NCBI GenBank assembly: GCA_946894095.1
Contig: OX335657.1
Coordinates: 12,896,001 to 12,960,000, forward strand
DNA from: Incurvaria masculella
Lineage: Eukaryota > Arthropoda > Insecta > Lepidoptera > Incurvariidae
DNA: 64,000 bases
Direction: 5' to 3'
Positions within the stretch are counted from its first letter, which is position 1. Each line of letters starts with the position of its first letter. The notes beneath the pieces were generated by a model, which saw only the letters and a program-made list of their open reading frames with translations, was not told the origin of the DNA and did no database searches. Of the stretch, positions 41,570 through 52,766 are shown piece by piece. Made by a program: the position numbers and the translations under genes.

Positions 41570-43285
41570 CTGGTTTACGCTTGAGGCTCTGCCCGCGTTA
41601 AAACCTGAAGAAACAGTAGATTATTCCAGAGATTTTGTTACATTTATTTATAATTTTAAAGGATTTTTATCCATTGATATTTGATTGTTATAAGTAATTT
41701 TAAATGTTGATATATTATGACGTTGTTTTCATTTTCAGCTCGGGCCTCACAAAAGAGGTGCCCGACGGTCCCTATAATCTTTCGAACTTCACAGGGCTGC
41801 AAAAGCCATGCCAGCCGGTATTTATTTTGTTCAACACCATATTTGGATGACCCCAGATTGTACTTTGGGGTAAATAGCGAGCTCTCTATAGTTTAACGAC
41901 CCCATAGATAAAGTGTCTAGAGGATCGGTTGGTTCTTATTTTATGCGAACCGACAGCGACAGGTGTATTCTCAGCCTGCTCCGCGTTGAGAGATGGTAGA
42001 AAGGGCGTTATGCAGCTCCGAAGAGATTTTACATGTTAGAAATGATTGAACACAAAGAAAGACTTTACATCCATTTCAATGTTTAAACACGTAAAATAAA
42101 TACTTTACAGGCTGTTAATTGGAATAGTAAAAGTGAGCAAATAAGTGAAATGAAAATTTGACCCCACCGCAATAGTTTAGCGTGCTGGTATGTAACATTA
42201 TTGGGAAGAACTACAGATATATATCATAATCCTTTATCTTCATTAGGAAGAACTAATTTATACGTAGTTACAAACCGTAGATCAAGATCGGATGAGTGGT
42301 TCTACTGTTATAAGCAGACGTACAGATAGACACCAGGCGTTGGGATGTTTTGAGAGTTCAACTTCACTTACTTAACTTTTCCGAAGGGGGCCTAACCCGC
42401 GAAAATGCTGAAAGAAAATTGCAAATTCAGAAGATAAATCTTTCGAATTTGAAAAAAAACTGGCCTCCATTTTTTTTTAACACAAAATATTTTAATGAAT
42501 ACTTTTATTTATTTTAAGTAATTTTAAGGGTAAATCTTGTAATTAAAACAATAACCGTCTTAGTTATTATAATATTCAAAAATGTATGCATAATGAAGAT
42601 AGTTCATTAATAAAATGTTCTCAGCATTTTAAAATCTTTATTAATATAATAATTGCCTCTACTCCAAGTCCTCTAATATATTCTTAAACGTGTTAATTAC
42701 TCAACTGTATTCATTTTCCATCGTTTGTAGATCTGTATTTTTTATTTTATTTAAAAAATTTGGCAGTAGCATTCAGATCTAAGTATGTATTTCATAATTG
42801 TGGGCGGAAAAATATGTTATGTAAACCCGTGAAGTTTCGTTGCGGGTTCTTCTTTTCTGGGTTGATCGAATCTGCGGATCTTTGTGACGTAACTTGGTGT
42901 AGTTTGACTATCGAAAAGTTTAAATAAATGAAATGAAATGAAAGAGTAGGAAATATAAAAAAAAACAAGGCTCAATCTACAAAAGTTAAACATATAAAAT
43001 GTATTCATTCAAAAAATGTATTCCTCACTGCAGTTTCTTCAGAGTACATCAGTATACATATGTAATTAGAAAGCATTACGTCGACTTTAACTTATACATG
43101 CCAAATTTTACTTATACATATAATAAATCATTGAAAATATGTTTTACAAATTTCCCTAGGCTTGAGTGAAAGATAAATATTTTGTAGAATTATGTAGGTA
43201 CGAAGACGCAGATAAGAATCGATATTCATATTGTTCTTAATTTTATGTGAAATCATAACGCATTTGTGAAAAGTAAATTTGATGA
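41570..43285. other. No gene recognised
   Basis: 41741-41817 follows a TTTTCATTTTCAG sequence and is open in one frame, but its donor is poor and it matches nothing I know. The rest is AT-rich. Confidence 0.3.
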
Positions 43286-43288
43286 CGT

Positions 43289-43767
43289 TTAAGGGCCTGG
43301 TACTAGCCAAATCGCAAAGTTAGACGAGGCACCCCAAGTTAATTAACTAAGTCTGACGATTATAAGTGTCATTCTTACAATATATGATTCCTTGTCTAGG
43401 AATCGAATTATTTTCGTTAATGTATGTTTCCTTTTTCTATACAAAATACATTGCGGAAACGGTGTCCATTTCCGAACTTTTTTGACTAAATGTAGAAATC
43501 TAAAAGCAAATGGATTTTTTTGTTTATGCATATATGCTGTTTTTGCTTATATCTAGAAATCGAATTACTTTCAGATTTCTAATGAGAAAAATCAACTTTT
43601 TTATTTTTATTATTATTTAAATAAATGATGGAATAAAAACATATTAACAATCCATTATCAGTCTGGAGTTCTATTTGGATTTGCTGAAGCGTTTCACTAC
43701 ATATTATTACATTTGTTAAAAAGTGCATTGTATGGCGCGAGTAGTTGGCTAGTCCTAGCGCCTCATG
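43289..43767 (+). repeat. Duplicated 430-480-bp block (copy 1)
   Basis: Matches 50510-50946 from AGGGCCTGGTACTAGCCAAA through ACAATATATGATTCCTTGTC, TGCGGAAACGGTGTCCATTT and AAATAAATGATGGAAT to GTTGGCTAGTCC. Copy 1 has an extra roughly 35 bases near 43510. No frame. Confidence 0.85.
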
Positions 43768-43932
43768 CTCATTCATGTAAGGAAGGTCTTGAGGAGGCAC
43801 CTTCCCCAAAAAGAAAAGATTCCTTTTTCATCTAAGGATAGCACCTGATTGTTTCATCAAAGCGCTATGTGGGCCTAATATTACATGGTAGGTGTGGCAT
43901 ATGAGCCATCCAAGTCTCGTTTCATTAAAACA
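43768..43932 (+). mobile_element. Decayed SINE 3' half
   Basis: TGCTCATTCATGTAAGGAAG, GTGGGCCTAATATTACATGG, GAGCCATCCAAGTC and TTTCATTAAAA follow the order of the SINE tail landmarks, with an insertion in the middle. Confidence 0.5.
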
Positions 43933-43934
43933 TT

Positions 43935-45300
43935 TTACTAATCGATGCTTTTAATAGAGACGGACCGAATGTTGGCAGATTTCCAAGCTGCAGGCACACC
44001 TCCAATGGAATACGATAGGCGGGAAAGGCTTCCTCTCCTAAATTAATTAAAAAACGGTTTATCATGTCAAAGAGTCTGCAAAATTCGAGCCACTAATGAG
44101 AATTTTCCATTTCAGTTGCCAACGGAAAATGTTCGCGACCACCTGTTTAAATGTTTTAAAGCATAATGACACGTTTCTTCAAATGAATTAAAGACAATAT
44201 AGTATTAATAAATTTCAATATTCTAATAATATTTTTTTCGTACTAAGCAAGTACGCCGCTTTTTTGAACGAACAGAATGGACCATGAATCGAATAAACAT
44301 GAATTTTAAAAGATTTAAAAAACATTCTGTGAACCAGAAACTTTTTTTCAGTAAATCTTTTTTTTTCAAAATGTTGACAGGATTTCAGCCGTATTGCAGT
44401 TATGCCAGTCCCATAGCAACTATTTGAACAATGTTAAGGTTTCCCTAACCTATTAAAGCTAAATAGGCCTTAATTTTTTTATCAATGTTTTACAATTTTG
44501 ATATAGTGGTTCCGATAATGCATAATGAATTCCACCCTTATTATAAAAGTTCAAGGATTTAATTTTTAACCAAAAATAAATCTGCGGCAGCGAATATGCC
44601 GGGTACAAGTAGGAGTTCTGGAAGAAAAGCATACCCTGTTTTATTTTATACTTTATAACTAAAATAATTGCGGTGTCCCAAACATTGTGGCAACTCAGCA
44701 ACATTTTTCGAGTAGTGTCCGCAAAAACATCTTAATTTTCGTCTTAATTGTTATGTTTTTCGTACCATTAGAACATATAATGTATTTTTTTACCCACTTT
44801 TTTATGATGTATTTTCATCGTTATATTTTTTACATGCAACATTAAACGTTTCTTATTTAGTTAAACATTCATAAGTACCGATTTCTACTTTAATGAAAGT
44901 TTTATTAAGTTTATGTTGATAGCATGGGATATTACACGTTCGTGGGACATATTTTTTTAAAATAATATCTACAGCACCAGAGCTTACCTAAGTACTTAAA
45001 CGTTTTTAAAATTAGCGAGCACAACGTCAACATAATATTATAAAAGTTCAAGCGTTATTTTCTTAATTTAATTAAAGTCGTACACTCGAGCAAAGTTTGC
45101 CGACTAATTCTATAGCGGCCCACGCGCTACTTTTTGTGAATTTTTTATTGGAATATTATTTGAAGAATTTGTCACAGATGTTTCCTAACTTCAAATTACG
45201 ATAATAATATTTTTCAATATATGAGATGCATCTAATATTACTGGACTTTGCAGGTTGTTTATTAAAATACATGAAATAGTGACCAATACAAAAATATAGA
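43935..45300. other. No gene recognised
   Basis: Very AT-rich anonymous DNA. Confidence 0.4.
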
Positions 45301-45309
45301 GCCTACTCT

Positions 45310-45523
45310 ACCGATCGGTGCCGGAAATGAGTGGGGCGACCGGAAGACCGGAAGTCGCCTCTCCGCATGTGTCAACCGCACAAAAGGAAGTTCTTCGAAT
45401 ACCGCGAGGGTTTAAGTGTCTGAAGTGCGTATCGATTATGTGCCGTTTGATAAGGGTTATTATCGCATTTCTTTTGTTTACTTGAGCGTGTGTGTACTAG
45501 TGTTCAGCCTCTTTCGGAATGAG
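45310..45523 (+). other. Candidate 5' exon or promoter-proximal region
   Basis: A GC-richer stretch ends in GGAATGAGGTAAGTA, a near-perfect splice donor (GAG|GTAAGTA at 45523/45524) just after an ATG (45519). There is no upstream acceptor. The only coding bases would be ATGAG, so this cannot be confirmed from sequence. The alternative is a chance donor. Confidence 0.25.
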
Positions 45524-45600
45524 GTAAGTACTTTAGGGTGATGTCTGCATCAAATTAGATGGCGTTTAGGTATTTGTAGCTATTTATGCTTTAAGTTCTT

Positions 45601-45876
45601 AAAAAAACCGGCCATTCCGAGTCTGACTCGCACACGAAGGGTTCCGTACTATACAAGATTTAACCGCTCCCTTTATTTTTTATAATGTTTTAATTTTACC
45701 TTCATGTTGTTTTAGCGGAAAATTAAATACACGCTCTGTGAATTTACGGTTACGGTTTACCTATTACGGTTAATAAGATACAGCCCTGTGACAGACGGAC
45801 GAACGGACGGACGAATGGACAGCGTATGCTTGGTAATAGGGTTCCGTTGGCAGACTTTGGGTACGGAAAACTAGAA
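45601..45876 (+). repeat. 'gggttccgt' dispersed repeat, diverged
   Basis: AAAAAACCGGCCATTCCGAG, CACACGAAGGGTTCCGTACT, AAGATACAGCCCTGTGACAG and GGTAATAGGGTTCCGTTGGC. The family order is preserved with deletions in the middle. Confidence 0.85.
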
Positions 45877-46195
45877 ATGAGGTGCGATTCTATAAATGCA
45901 ATGGCGACCACATTAAGCAGTCGTGTATTTAATATCAAATATCATAAAAAAAAGCTGGAAACCAAAAAATATTTTGTGAAGTACAAGTTGCAATTCATAA
46001 ATAGAACTTCATAACTAGAGCTAGCCTTTTCTAGAAATAGTTTAGTGACATCAAAAACAAAACTACTTACCGTGATCGCCTATACAGTAAACTTTATAAT
46101 AATTTATTTTTGTGGAGTTTTAGCAGAAATAGGGACGAACGAATGTGGTGTCATCTACGTGGCGCGTGCCCCAGGGTTTGGGGTAATGCCATTTG

Positions 46196-46322
46196 GTGCA
46201 CTTGGTCCTTCCTAAGGGCCGAGTGAGCAAAAAACTTTAATGTAAGATTAAACACGTCACTTTTTATGGACAGCAGAAGGGAGCTGAGTCAACAAGTTAC
46301 GTGTTTTAACATTGATTAACGG
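46196..46322 (+). repeat. CGTCACTTTG dispersed repeat (copy 4)
   Basis: AAACACGTCACTTTTTATGG, GACAGCAGAAGGGAGC and TTACGTGTTTTAACATTGAT. Diverged. Confidence 0.55.
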
Positions 46323-46617
46323 ATACGACTCTTCCTACAATCGGGTCTAAGAATGAGTTATAACGAATATTTAATTAAATAGTGATCCGTCATTGGTAAT
46401 CACGCTTTGTTTGAGACACAGTTTTCGTTAATTTTATATGGTACAAGAAGATGCTTAAACAAAAAAACAGCTTGTTTCGACCCCTGGTCTCTCATATTTA
46501 ACTTTCCACTGCTAACCCCTTAGTTAGGTTATAATTAACCTAAATGTAAAAAAATATATGTAAAACTGCATCTATATCCGTTAAGTGGTTCCCAATTTAT
46601 AAGCAGACAGACAGACT

Positions 46618-46847
46618 TGAGCTGCTCGTAGCTCAGGGGCGCAGGCAATTGCTTCCCATGTGAACGGTCATGGGTTCATGAACCACTTTCTTTCTCTTTC
46701 TGAGTTGGATACGTGCATTACGTCGCGAATGCGAGCTGTTCTATGTTTCGGAATATATTTAAAACTCTAGGTCCCCTTCCGTTACTAGGTGATATGGTTA
46801 AGCCTGCGCGGGTTATCACCATCGCTTTGGATCAATTAGATAAAAAG
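46618..46847 (+). mobile_element. SINE 5' half with a different tRNA-like head
   Basis: CTCGTAGCTCAGGGGCGCAG (A box region) and GGTCATGGGTTCATGAACC (B box region), then the common TTTCTCTTTCTGAGTTGGAT, GAATGCGAGCTGTTC, CTAGGTCCCCTTCCGTTACT and GGTTATCACCATCGC. The head resembles that of the copy at 63796 rather than the 'gtagcctagtggcgcgg' head. Confidence 0.75.
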
Positions 46848-47082
46848 ATAAATCCGGCTGTACTTGATTAACATTTAATCAAAATCAGAATAGTCAGACA
46901 GACAGACACGCCAGACATTGGATTAGGAGTTTGCTAAAAATATTATCTTCCCATATATATTTTTTCATACCTACACAAAAATAGCTGGGTATGTATATAG
47001 TTTGTTTGTTTTTAAAAAAAAGTCGAAGAATAAAATATGTTTATTTAGTGTAGAGAATCACCCCCTTTCGGGTCGGACTACT

Positions 47083-47203
47083 GGTAACTGTACACCGTGC
47101 ATAACTTTAGATTATCGAAAGGAAACAAAGGCAAATCATCATTTATCAGAGCTCAAATTTAACTCAAAGTTTCATCTCCATCGACGAATACGTCATCAAG
47201 ACG
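47083..47203 (+). repeat. Repeat block Q, uninterrupted copy
   Basis: GGTAACTGTACACCGTGCAT, AACTTTAGATTATCGAAAGG, AGAGCTCAAATTTAACTCAA and TTTCATCTCCATCGACGAAT. The second copy (47913-50490) is split by a MITE at its left edge and by a LINE inside, so this copy shows the sites before insertion. Confidence 0.8.
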
Positions 47204-47204
47204 C

Positions 47205-47540
47205 TAAGTTTGCAAATAACATAAATCAATGTGCTTTAACAAATTATTGTGTGTAACAAAAGCGTTGTTTCAAACTCGGAAATATCTTTGGTGCAGGAAA
47301 ATTGACGTTGCTCTTAGAAATTTAAAAACGTTTCGTGGGTTAGTGTCTTGAGCGGGGAACGCGGCAATTTGAGCGTTATGAACTCATCAATCATAGCGCG
47401 TCCCAAGTTAGAATATTTGAAGAAGCCTTTCAGTTTTCGCCAAGGGCGCAATTCATGTTGGAAGCATTGTGGACGATTTTGGATAATCCCAGGAAACATA
47501 ACCATTTAGAGCTTGCCAGCGTTACGATCGGGATGTTTGC
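47205..47540. other. No gene recognised
   Basis: Anonymous stretch between block Q and the CACTGAGAAAA element; no motif. Confidence 0.3.
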
Positions 47541-47544
47541 ACTA

Positions 47545-47913
47545 CACTGAGAAAAAAGTAGGCTGACAAAGTGACAAAAATCACGTTGTCAGAAAAAAAT
47601 TGTTGAAGCATCAAAATAAGTTGTTACTATAACGAATCGAGCTTATTTATCAGGACAGCTTTTATTTTGACAATTGCTTTTTGTCATTGAAACAAAGTCG
47701 TATTTGTTACTGTAACAACTTTGGTCACTGTTTGTTAGTGTAACAAAGTGGAAGTTGCGAGCGCAACAATGTCTAGTATGTTTTGCTAGAATTACTTTGT
47801 TAGATTGTATATATGGTCGACAAAATAAAGGTTGTCGTTGCAACCAATTCACTATGACGGCTCTCCAGGGTTAAAGTTTCTTTGTTGGGCCAACAATATT
47901 TGTTTTCTCAGTG
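47545..47913. mobile_element. MITE with CACTGAGAAAA termini
   Basis: Left CACTGAGAAAAAAGTAGGC; right end read inward CACTGAGAAAACAAATATTG. The interior is rich in TTGTTACTGTAACAA-like inverted motifs. No transposase frame. Such ends are common in insect MITEs, but I did not assign a superfamily. Confidence 0.75.
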
Positions 47914-47990
47914 TGGTAACTGTAAACCGTGCATAACTTTAGATTATCGAAAGGAAACAAAGGCAAATCATCATTAATCAGAGCTCAAAT
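47914..47990 (+). repeat. Repeat block Q, second copy, left part
   Basis: TGGTAACTGTAAACCGTGCA to CAGAGCTCAAAT; continues at 50440-50490 after the LINE. Confidence 0.8.
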
Positions 47991-48660
47991 TCAGTTTCAG
48001 TTTCAGTTTCTTTATTTCCTCGATTAGATGTACATTACACACTCGGATTCGTCTTTTTTTTTCCTGTCGGTTCGATTACTTCTGGCGAAGAAGAGCCGAC
48101 AAGAAACTTCGTCAGGTTGCTCATTGTATTATTATTTTTTCCAGTGATACTTACAAACTAGTTTACAGTGATTGATTGATTACTACTGCTCACAAAGAAC
48201 ATTATTATAAGAACATTATATACATTGGTGAGGAGCAAACTCTTGACTACTATAATGACATCTTATTCTAAATTAATAGGAATTATGATCTAAATTATTC
48301 AGGTGTAAAAAGCCATCGTCATTTTTGATACAAGATAATATCAAATTAAATATAAGTTAGTAAATAAACAAATTCATACTACAATGTAGTACCCATGTCA
48401 GAGAAAATTTATTTAGATAATTTTTATTAATAAATAATTCAGTTTTAGTTTTATATTTTTTAAGACTTCTTTTTTTGTATTTTTGTACTAAATAATATAA
48501 ACCTAAGATTTGTTATATTAATATATACTGTGAATAATAAATAAAAAAAAAACACGATACAGAATTGTATCGATTGTCAAGTTGTTAGCTTAAAAAAAAA
48601 TTGATAAATTGGTAGTACCGTGTTAGGTACCCGGTCAAGTATGTAGTCATGAGCTTTAAT

Positions 48661-50438
48661 TTAAACAAGTTTTCTATCTAATAAGGCTTCCTGGATAGTG
48701 TAGTAGCTTTTTTTTATTAATACTGATTTCAATTTGCTCTTAAAATATTTATCTCCTAATTTCCTAATATCCTCTGGAATTTTGTTGTATAACCTAATAC
48801 TATTGCATATAAAACTTTTTGAAAATTTTGATGACCTATGCTTAACATTTTGTAAATCAGTTTTATGTCTAGTATCGTAGTCATATACATGGGGGAACGG
48901 CAGAACGTCTAATATGCAGATCGTATAATGTCATATTTTAACAAAATTTTGAAACCATGCACAGCGTATAATCGGCAGATCGTATAATTTTATACGTAGT
49001 GCATGAAGAAGTTTAAAAAATAAAATTACTTTTTTCTCTATGCATAACGTATAATAGTCACAACGTGTAATATTATGATGATTATTTAACTAAAAAAGAA
49101 AACCATGCATATCATATAATCCAAAAACTTTTCATACGATAAGCGCCCTTATGTATATACTTTTAAAGCGTATACTCGCACGTGACGTTTCGACCGTCTC
49201 AACTAGCGTAAGGTGGCCTTTCGAAATTGTAGCAAATATCGATTCGTAGCAATTTCAGCCTTAAATGTATCGTTATTAGGGCGCTTTATGCAGTGCTTCT
49301 TGGCATATTATACGTTCTGCATGGTTTTCTTTTTTTGTGAATTCATGTTAGGAATATTATACGTTGTGACTATTATACGTTCTGCATGATGCGAAGAGTT
49401 GATTTTATTTTTAAACTTTATTCATGCACAACGTATAACATTATACGTTGTGAATATTATACGATATGCATGGTTTAAATTTTTTGGAAAAAAATACTAT
49501 TATACGTTGTGAATATTATACGTAGTGAATACGACTCATATACATCAGCATTTAAGGTATTATGGTGCTTATATTTCCTAGCATGGCAGAGATTTTGATA
49601 CACATATGCGCTAGGTAGGGTCATAATTCCTATTTCGCTGAATACATTCCTACAATAATCTATAGCTTTCATGCTAAGAATACAACGCAAGGCTCTTTTT
49701 TGCAAGACAAATATTATATTTGCTTCTGCTGCATTTCCCCAAAACATTAGTCCATACAACATGAGACTATCGAAGTAAGCAAAGTAGACAGTTTTTGCAG
49801 CTTGTGTGCCACAGAGTTCCTTGATTTTTTTAATGGCATAACAGGCTGAGCTCAGTTTACCAGCAAGACTGTCTATGTGGGGTTTCCAGCAGAATATATT
49901 GTCAATTATTAATCCCAGAAAAGTTAATTCTTTAGCCATGTTTAACGATAATTCCTCTACAGTATTGGTTAAGTCTTCATTATTTTTACGCCTATGTGCC
50001 CCAAGAACAAAATGCATTACATTCGTTTTATTAGTATTTAACAATAGATTATTGTGTTCAAACCATAATGTGAGCGACTTAATTACTGACAAGAAAACAT
50101 CCCGCAGTTCAAATATTTTTTATGTTTTTCAAAACTAGTGAGATGTCATCTGCAAACATAACTAGTTCTATGTCTTGCCCGATTGAACCGGAAATGTCAT
50201 TCACATAAATCAAAAAGAATAGTGAACCAAGGATAGAGCCTTGCGGTACTCCTATTGTAACAGGGTCAACATCCGATTTTATACCACTGACCTCACATAT
50301 TTGTTTTCTGTTTTCTAGGTATGTTTCACATAAACGTAGCTCTTTTTCTCTTACTCCATAATACTCTAATTTTAATAACAATATATCATGTCTTACACAG
50401 TCAAATGCCTTTGATAAGTCACAGAAAATGCCACTTTA
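48661..50438 (-). pseudogene. LINE reverse transcriptase remnant
   Basis: Read on the minus strand from the right: LSKAFDCVRHDILLLKLEYY (catalytic Asp of block A), GVPQGSILGSLFFLIYVNDI, then VMFADDISLVL with the catalytic FADD. A frameshift follows near 50105, after KNIKNI. The second frame carries LWFEHNNLLLNTNKTNVMHF, FLGLIIDNIFCWKPHIDSLA, and then CHARKYKHHNTLNADVY. The reading is interrupted by the foldback element and resumes beyond it with DTRHKTDLQNVKHRSSKFSK and KLYNKIP-like RLYNKIPEDI. It ends EALLDRKLV-stop. The catalytic residues present are intact, but truncation, frameshift and insertion make it inactive. Confidence 0.85.
48891..49535. mobile_element. Foldback element with iterated CGTATAAT motifs, 10-bp target duplication
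   Basis: TCATATACAT is present on both sides (48881-48890 and 49536-49545), a 10-base duplication in the LINE. The 645-bp insert is two halves of about 270-300 bp, complementary to each other. Each is built from repeated ATTATACG/CGTATAAT units alternating with GTGA(A/C)TATTATACG and CATGCA motifs. The centre, near 49150-49270, is not repetitive (GCGTATACTCGCACGTGACG). No frame. A duplication of 9-10 bp suggests a Mutator-like or Foldback-like transposase; this is inference. Confidence 0.85.
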
Positions 50439-50509
50439 ACTCAAATAATTTAACTCAATGTTTCATCTCCATCGACGAATACGTCATAAAATCTGAAAAT
50501 TGTATATTA

Positions 50510-50946
50510 AGGCCCTGGTACTAGCCAAATCGCAAAGTTAGACGAGGCACCCCAAGTTAACTGACTAAGTCTGACGATTAGAAGTGCCATTCTTACAATA
50601 TATGATTCCTTGTCTAGCAACCTATTTTAGTTAATCTATGTTTCCTTTTTCTATACAAAATACATTGCGGAAACGGTGTCCATTTCCGAACTTTTTTGAC
50701 TAAATGTAGAAATCTAAAAGCAAATGCTGTTTTTGCTTCTATCTAGAAATCACATTACTTTCAGATTAATAATGTGATTTTTTTATTATTATTATTATTT
50801 AAATAAATGATGGAATCCAAAAATATTAACAATATATTATTAGTCTTGAGTTCTATTTGGACTTACTGAGCCGTTTCACTAAATATTATTACATTTGTTG
50901 AAAGGTTCATTTATATACCGTGAGTGGTTGGCTAGTCCGAGCGCCT
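50510..50946 (+). repeat. Duplicated 430-bp block (copy 2)
   Basis: Matches 43289-43767 closely except for a deletion of about 35 bases in the middle. It begins right after block Q. Confidence 0.85.
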
Positions 50947-50952
50947 TAAGAC

Positions 50953-51306
50953 TGTTTCGACCCATATAAAGTTGTTTGCACACATAACGCAAAAAGTATT
51001 GCACTTTAAGCCACGAATTAATAATAAAAGTTTAATATAGTCATATTACTTGCAGCGAAAACAATGTCACAATTTCAGGATTATTGGTTTTGTTACAATT
51101 TATTTAAATACGATTTTTATTTAACAGCGCCATCTAACGGTGTAAAACTTCTAATCGGCAATTACAACGAAACCATTAAACCTGAAATTGTGAATATGTT
51201 TTCGCTGCAACTACAATGGCAATATTTAATATTTTTGACGAATTCGTGCCTTAAAGTGCAATACTTTTTGCGTTCTGTGTAAAAAAAACATTGTATGGGT
51301 CGGAAC
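50953..51306. mobile_element. 354-bp foldback MITE
   Basis: Left GTTTCGACCCATATAAAG, ACGCAAAAAGTATTGCACTT and CTTGCAGCGAAAACAATGTC match the right end read inward: GTTCCGACCCATACAATG, ACGCAAAAAGTATTGCACTT and GTTGCAGCGAAAACATATTC. Arms are about 130 bp, leaving a centre of about 95 bp that holds CAGCGCCATCTAACGG. Confidence 0.85.
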
Positions 51307-51407
51307 ATCCTTAAGAAAATATATTATTTTAAACATAAACTTAGAACAGCTATCATGAGTTCGACGTTCTTAAAATATGCGCTACTGCTCGCGTCGTAGA
51401 CTTTTTT

Positions 51408-51784
51408 TTTATGTGACTGGACATGGATGGCTAATACCACAAGTTCTGTCATGGTATTAGCCCAACACACCACATGGGAACTAGGTGCCATGCCAGGACC
51501 TTCCTTATATTGCACGGCTACATTGAACTGGATGGAAAACACGGACAATTTTCATTGCCGCTTCGACCATCGTTCATCCAATGCGATGGTACCAACCCGG
51601 GCGGGATAAACCCTACCCCCTAGTAAGTAAGGAAGGGGACCTACAGCTTAACGTGGAATCCGAACCACGGTCAGCCTCTCTAACTGTCGAATGGTCACCC
51701 ATCCAAGACCAGACCGGGCCCAGCGTTGCTTAACTTCGGAGAGCGATCGCCGAAGTGTCGCGCCACTGGGCCACTGAGGCTGAC
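51408..51784 (-). mobile_element. 5S rRNA-headed SINE, best copy
   Basis: Minus strand, head at the right: CAGCCTCAGTGGCCCAGTGG, GCGATCGCTCTCCGAAGTTA, AGCAACGCTGGGCCCGGTCT and GGTCTTGGATGGGTGACCAT. The last is the 5S rRNA internal promoter region. The body and tail are as in the tRNA-headed copies, ending CCATGTCCAGTCACATAAAA. Confidence 0.9.
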
Positions 51785-51789
51785 AAGAA

Positions 51790-52225
51790 GATCATTCATT
51801 GATCGGGAGCCAGAAATGGTACCAATCCTGGTGTATTAGCAAATAAACCGAAGCAATATACGAACCTCCCAGAAGATTAGAATCAAATTGTTTCCGTATC
51901 TTATGCAACATCTGTATATTCCAACATTTCATAACCGAGGCCTGTAATAATCTCTCTTTAGTAATTTGTAACCAAAGCGCCCTGAATCGATCTGAAAGCC
52001 TTTTAAGCTCGCTAAATGAAATCGGCGGGGTAGCGGCACGCGGCGAGGGGGCGGCGGGGGGAGGAAGTGACGAGGGTCCGATACAAATTAAAAGGGACAC
52101 GCGCGTTAGTTACGGAACCCTGATAGTAGTAATGCCGTTCTTTTGACTTTTGAACCAATCTGTAATAATACTTTGTCTGCATACGTTGCCACTTTCTTTC
52201 AATGTGTGTTAGATAAGTGTATATC
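51790..52225. other. No gene recognised; GC-rich patch
   Basis: A GC-rich patch at 52020-52080 (GGCGGGG / GGCGAGGGGGCGGCGGGG) stands out, possibly CpG-island-like. No exon recognised. Confidence 0.3.
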
Positions 52226-52229
52226 GTTT

Positions 52230-52396
52230 AGAATGCGACCTGTTCCATGGTTCAGAATCCATGTAAAACTGTGCGTTCCCTTACCTCACTAGGTGGTAGG
52301 GTTAAGTCCGCCCGGGTTGGTAACATCGCATTGGATAAAATGGTCGAAACGACAATGAAGAGCGGCGCTCATAAAGAGATTTGACATTGCGAGTGA
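52230..52396 (+). mobile_element. SINE middle fragment
   Basis: GTTCCATGGTTCAGAATCCA, CACTAGGTGGTAGGGTTAAG, GGGTTGGTAACATCGCATTG and GGTCGAAACGACAATGAAG. Head and tail missing; followed directly by the 357-bp MITE. Confidence 0.75.
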
Positions 52397-52410
52397 ACAC
52401 AGAGAGAGTC

Positions 52411-52766
52411 CAGAGCCCGCAGTCCCAGTTGTCACCTAAATTGGCGTTTACGCCATACCGATCGACTGGCGTTTTAAAATGTATGGAGAAATTGAAGAGC
52501 GCGCCCAGTGGGCGTTAATCGAACTAACATTTGCGAGTCCGAGTACGATTTGACAGCTTACTCAACGATGCTGTAAATACGTCGACGTTGCCGTTTACGT
52601 CGACTCCGCGTTTTCATACAAATCGGAAGTCCGAGTTTGACTTTGACAGCTTGAAGAAGTAAAACCACAGAATATCTAGTAAAGACTTGCATGGAGTTTG
52701 ACGTATTACGGAACTTCGAAGTAACGTAAACGCCGATTTAGGTGAGAACTGAGACTACCGGCTCTG
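52411..52766 (-). mobile_element. 357-bp MITE (copy 3, older)
   Basis: Same orientation as 35662-36018. Begins CAGAGCCCGCAGTCCCAGTT and ends GAGACTACCGGCTCTG. Clearly more diverged than copies 1 and 2, and the right terminal repeat is partly replaced. Confidence 0.85.

Larger units (their letters stand above)
47991..50439 (-). mobile_element. LINE (jockey/CR1-like), 5' truncated, interrupted by a foldback element
   Basis: Minus strand. It starts inside the reverse transcriptase at the first catalytic block (LSKAFDCVRHDI) and ends with a stop at 48661-48663, followed by a 3' UTR of about 670 bp and a short (GAAACT)n tail at 47992-48012. CTCAAAT lies on both sides (47984-47990 and 50440-50446) and is single in the paralogous block at 47152, as expected for a target duplication. 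A 645-bp foldback element at 48891-49535 splits the C-terminal region. Confidence 0.88.

Noticed and set aside
41741..41817. Possible exon after TTTTCATTTTCAG
   Set aside because: Open in one frame for 77 bases only, with a weak GTATTT donor and no recognisable protein.
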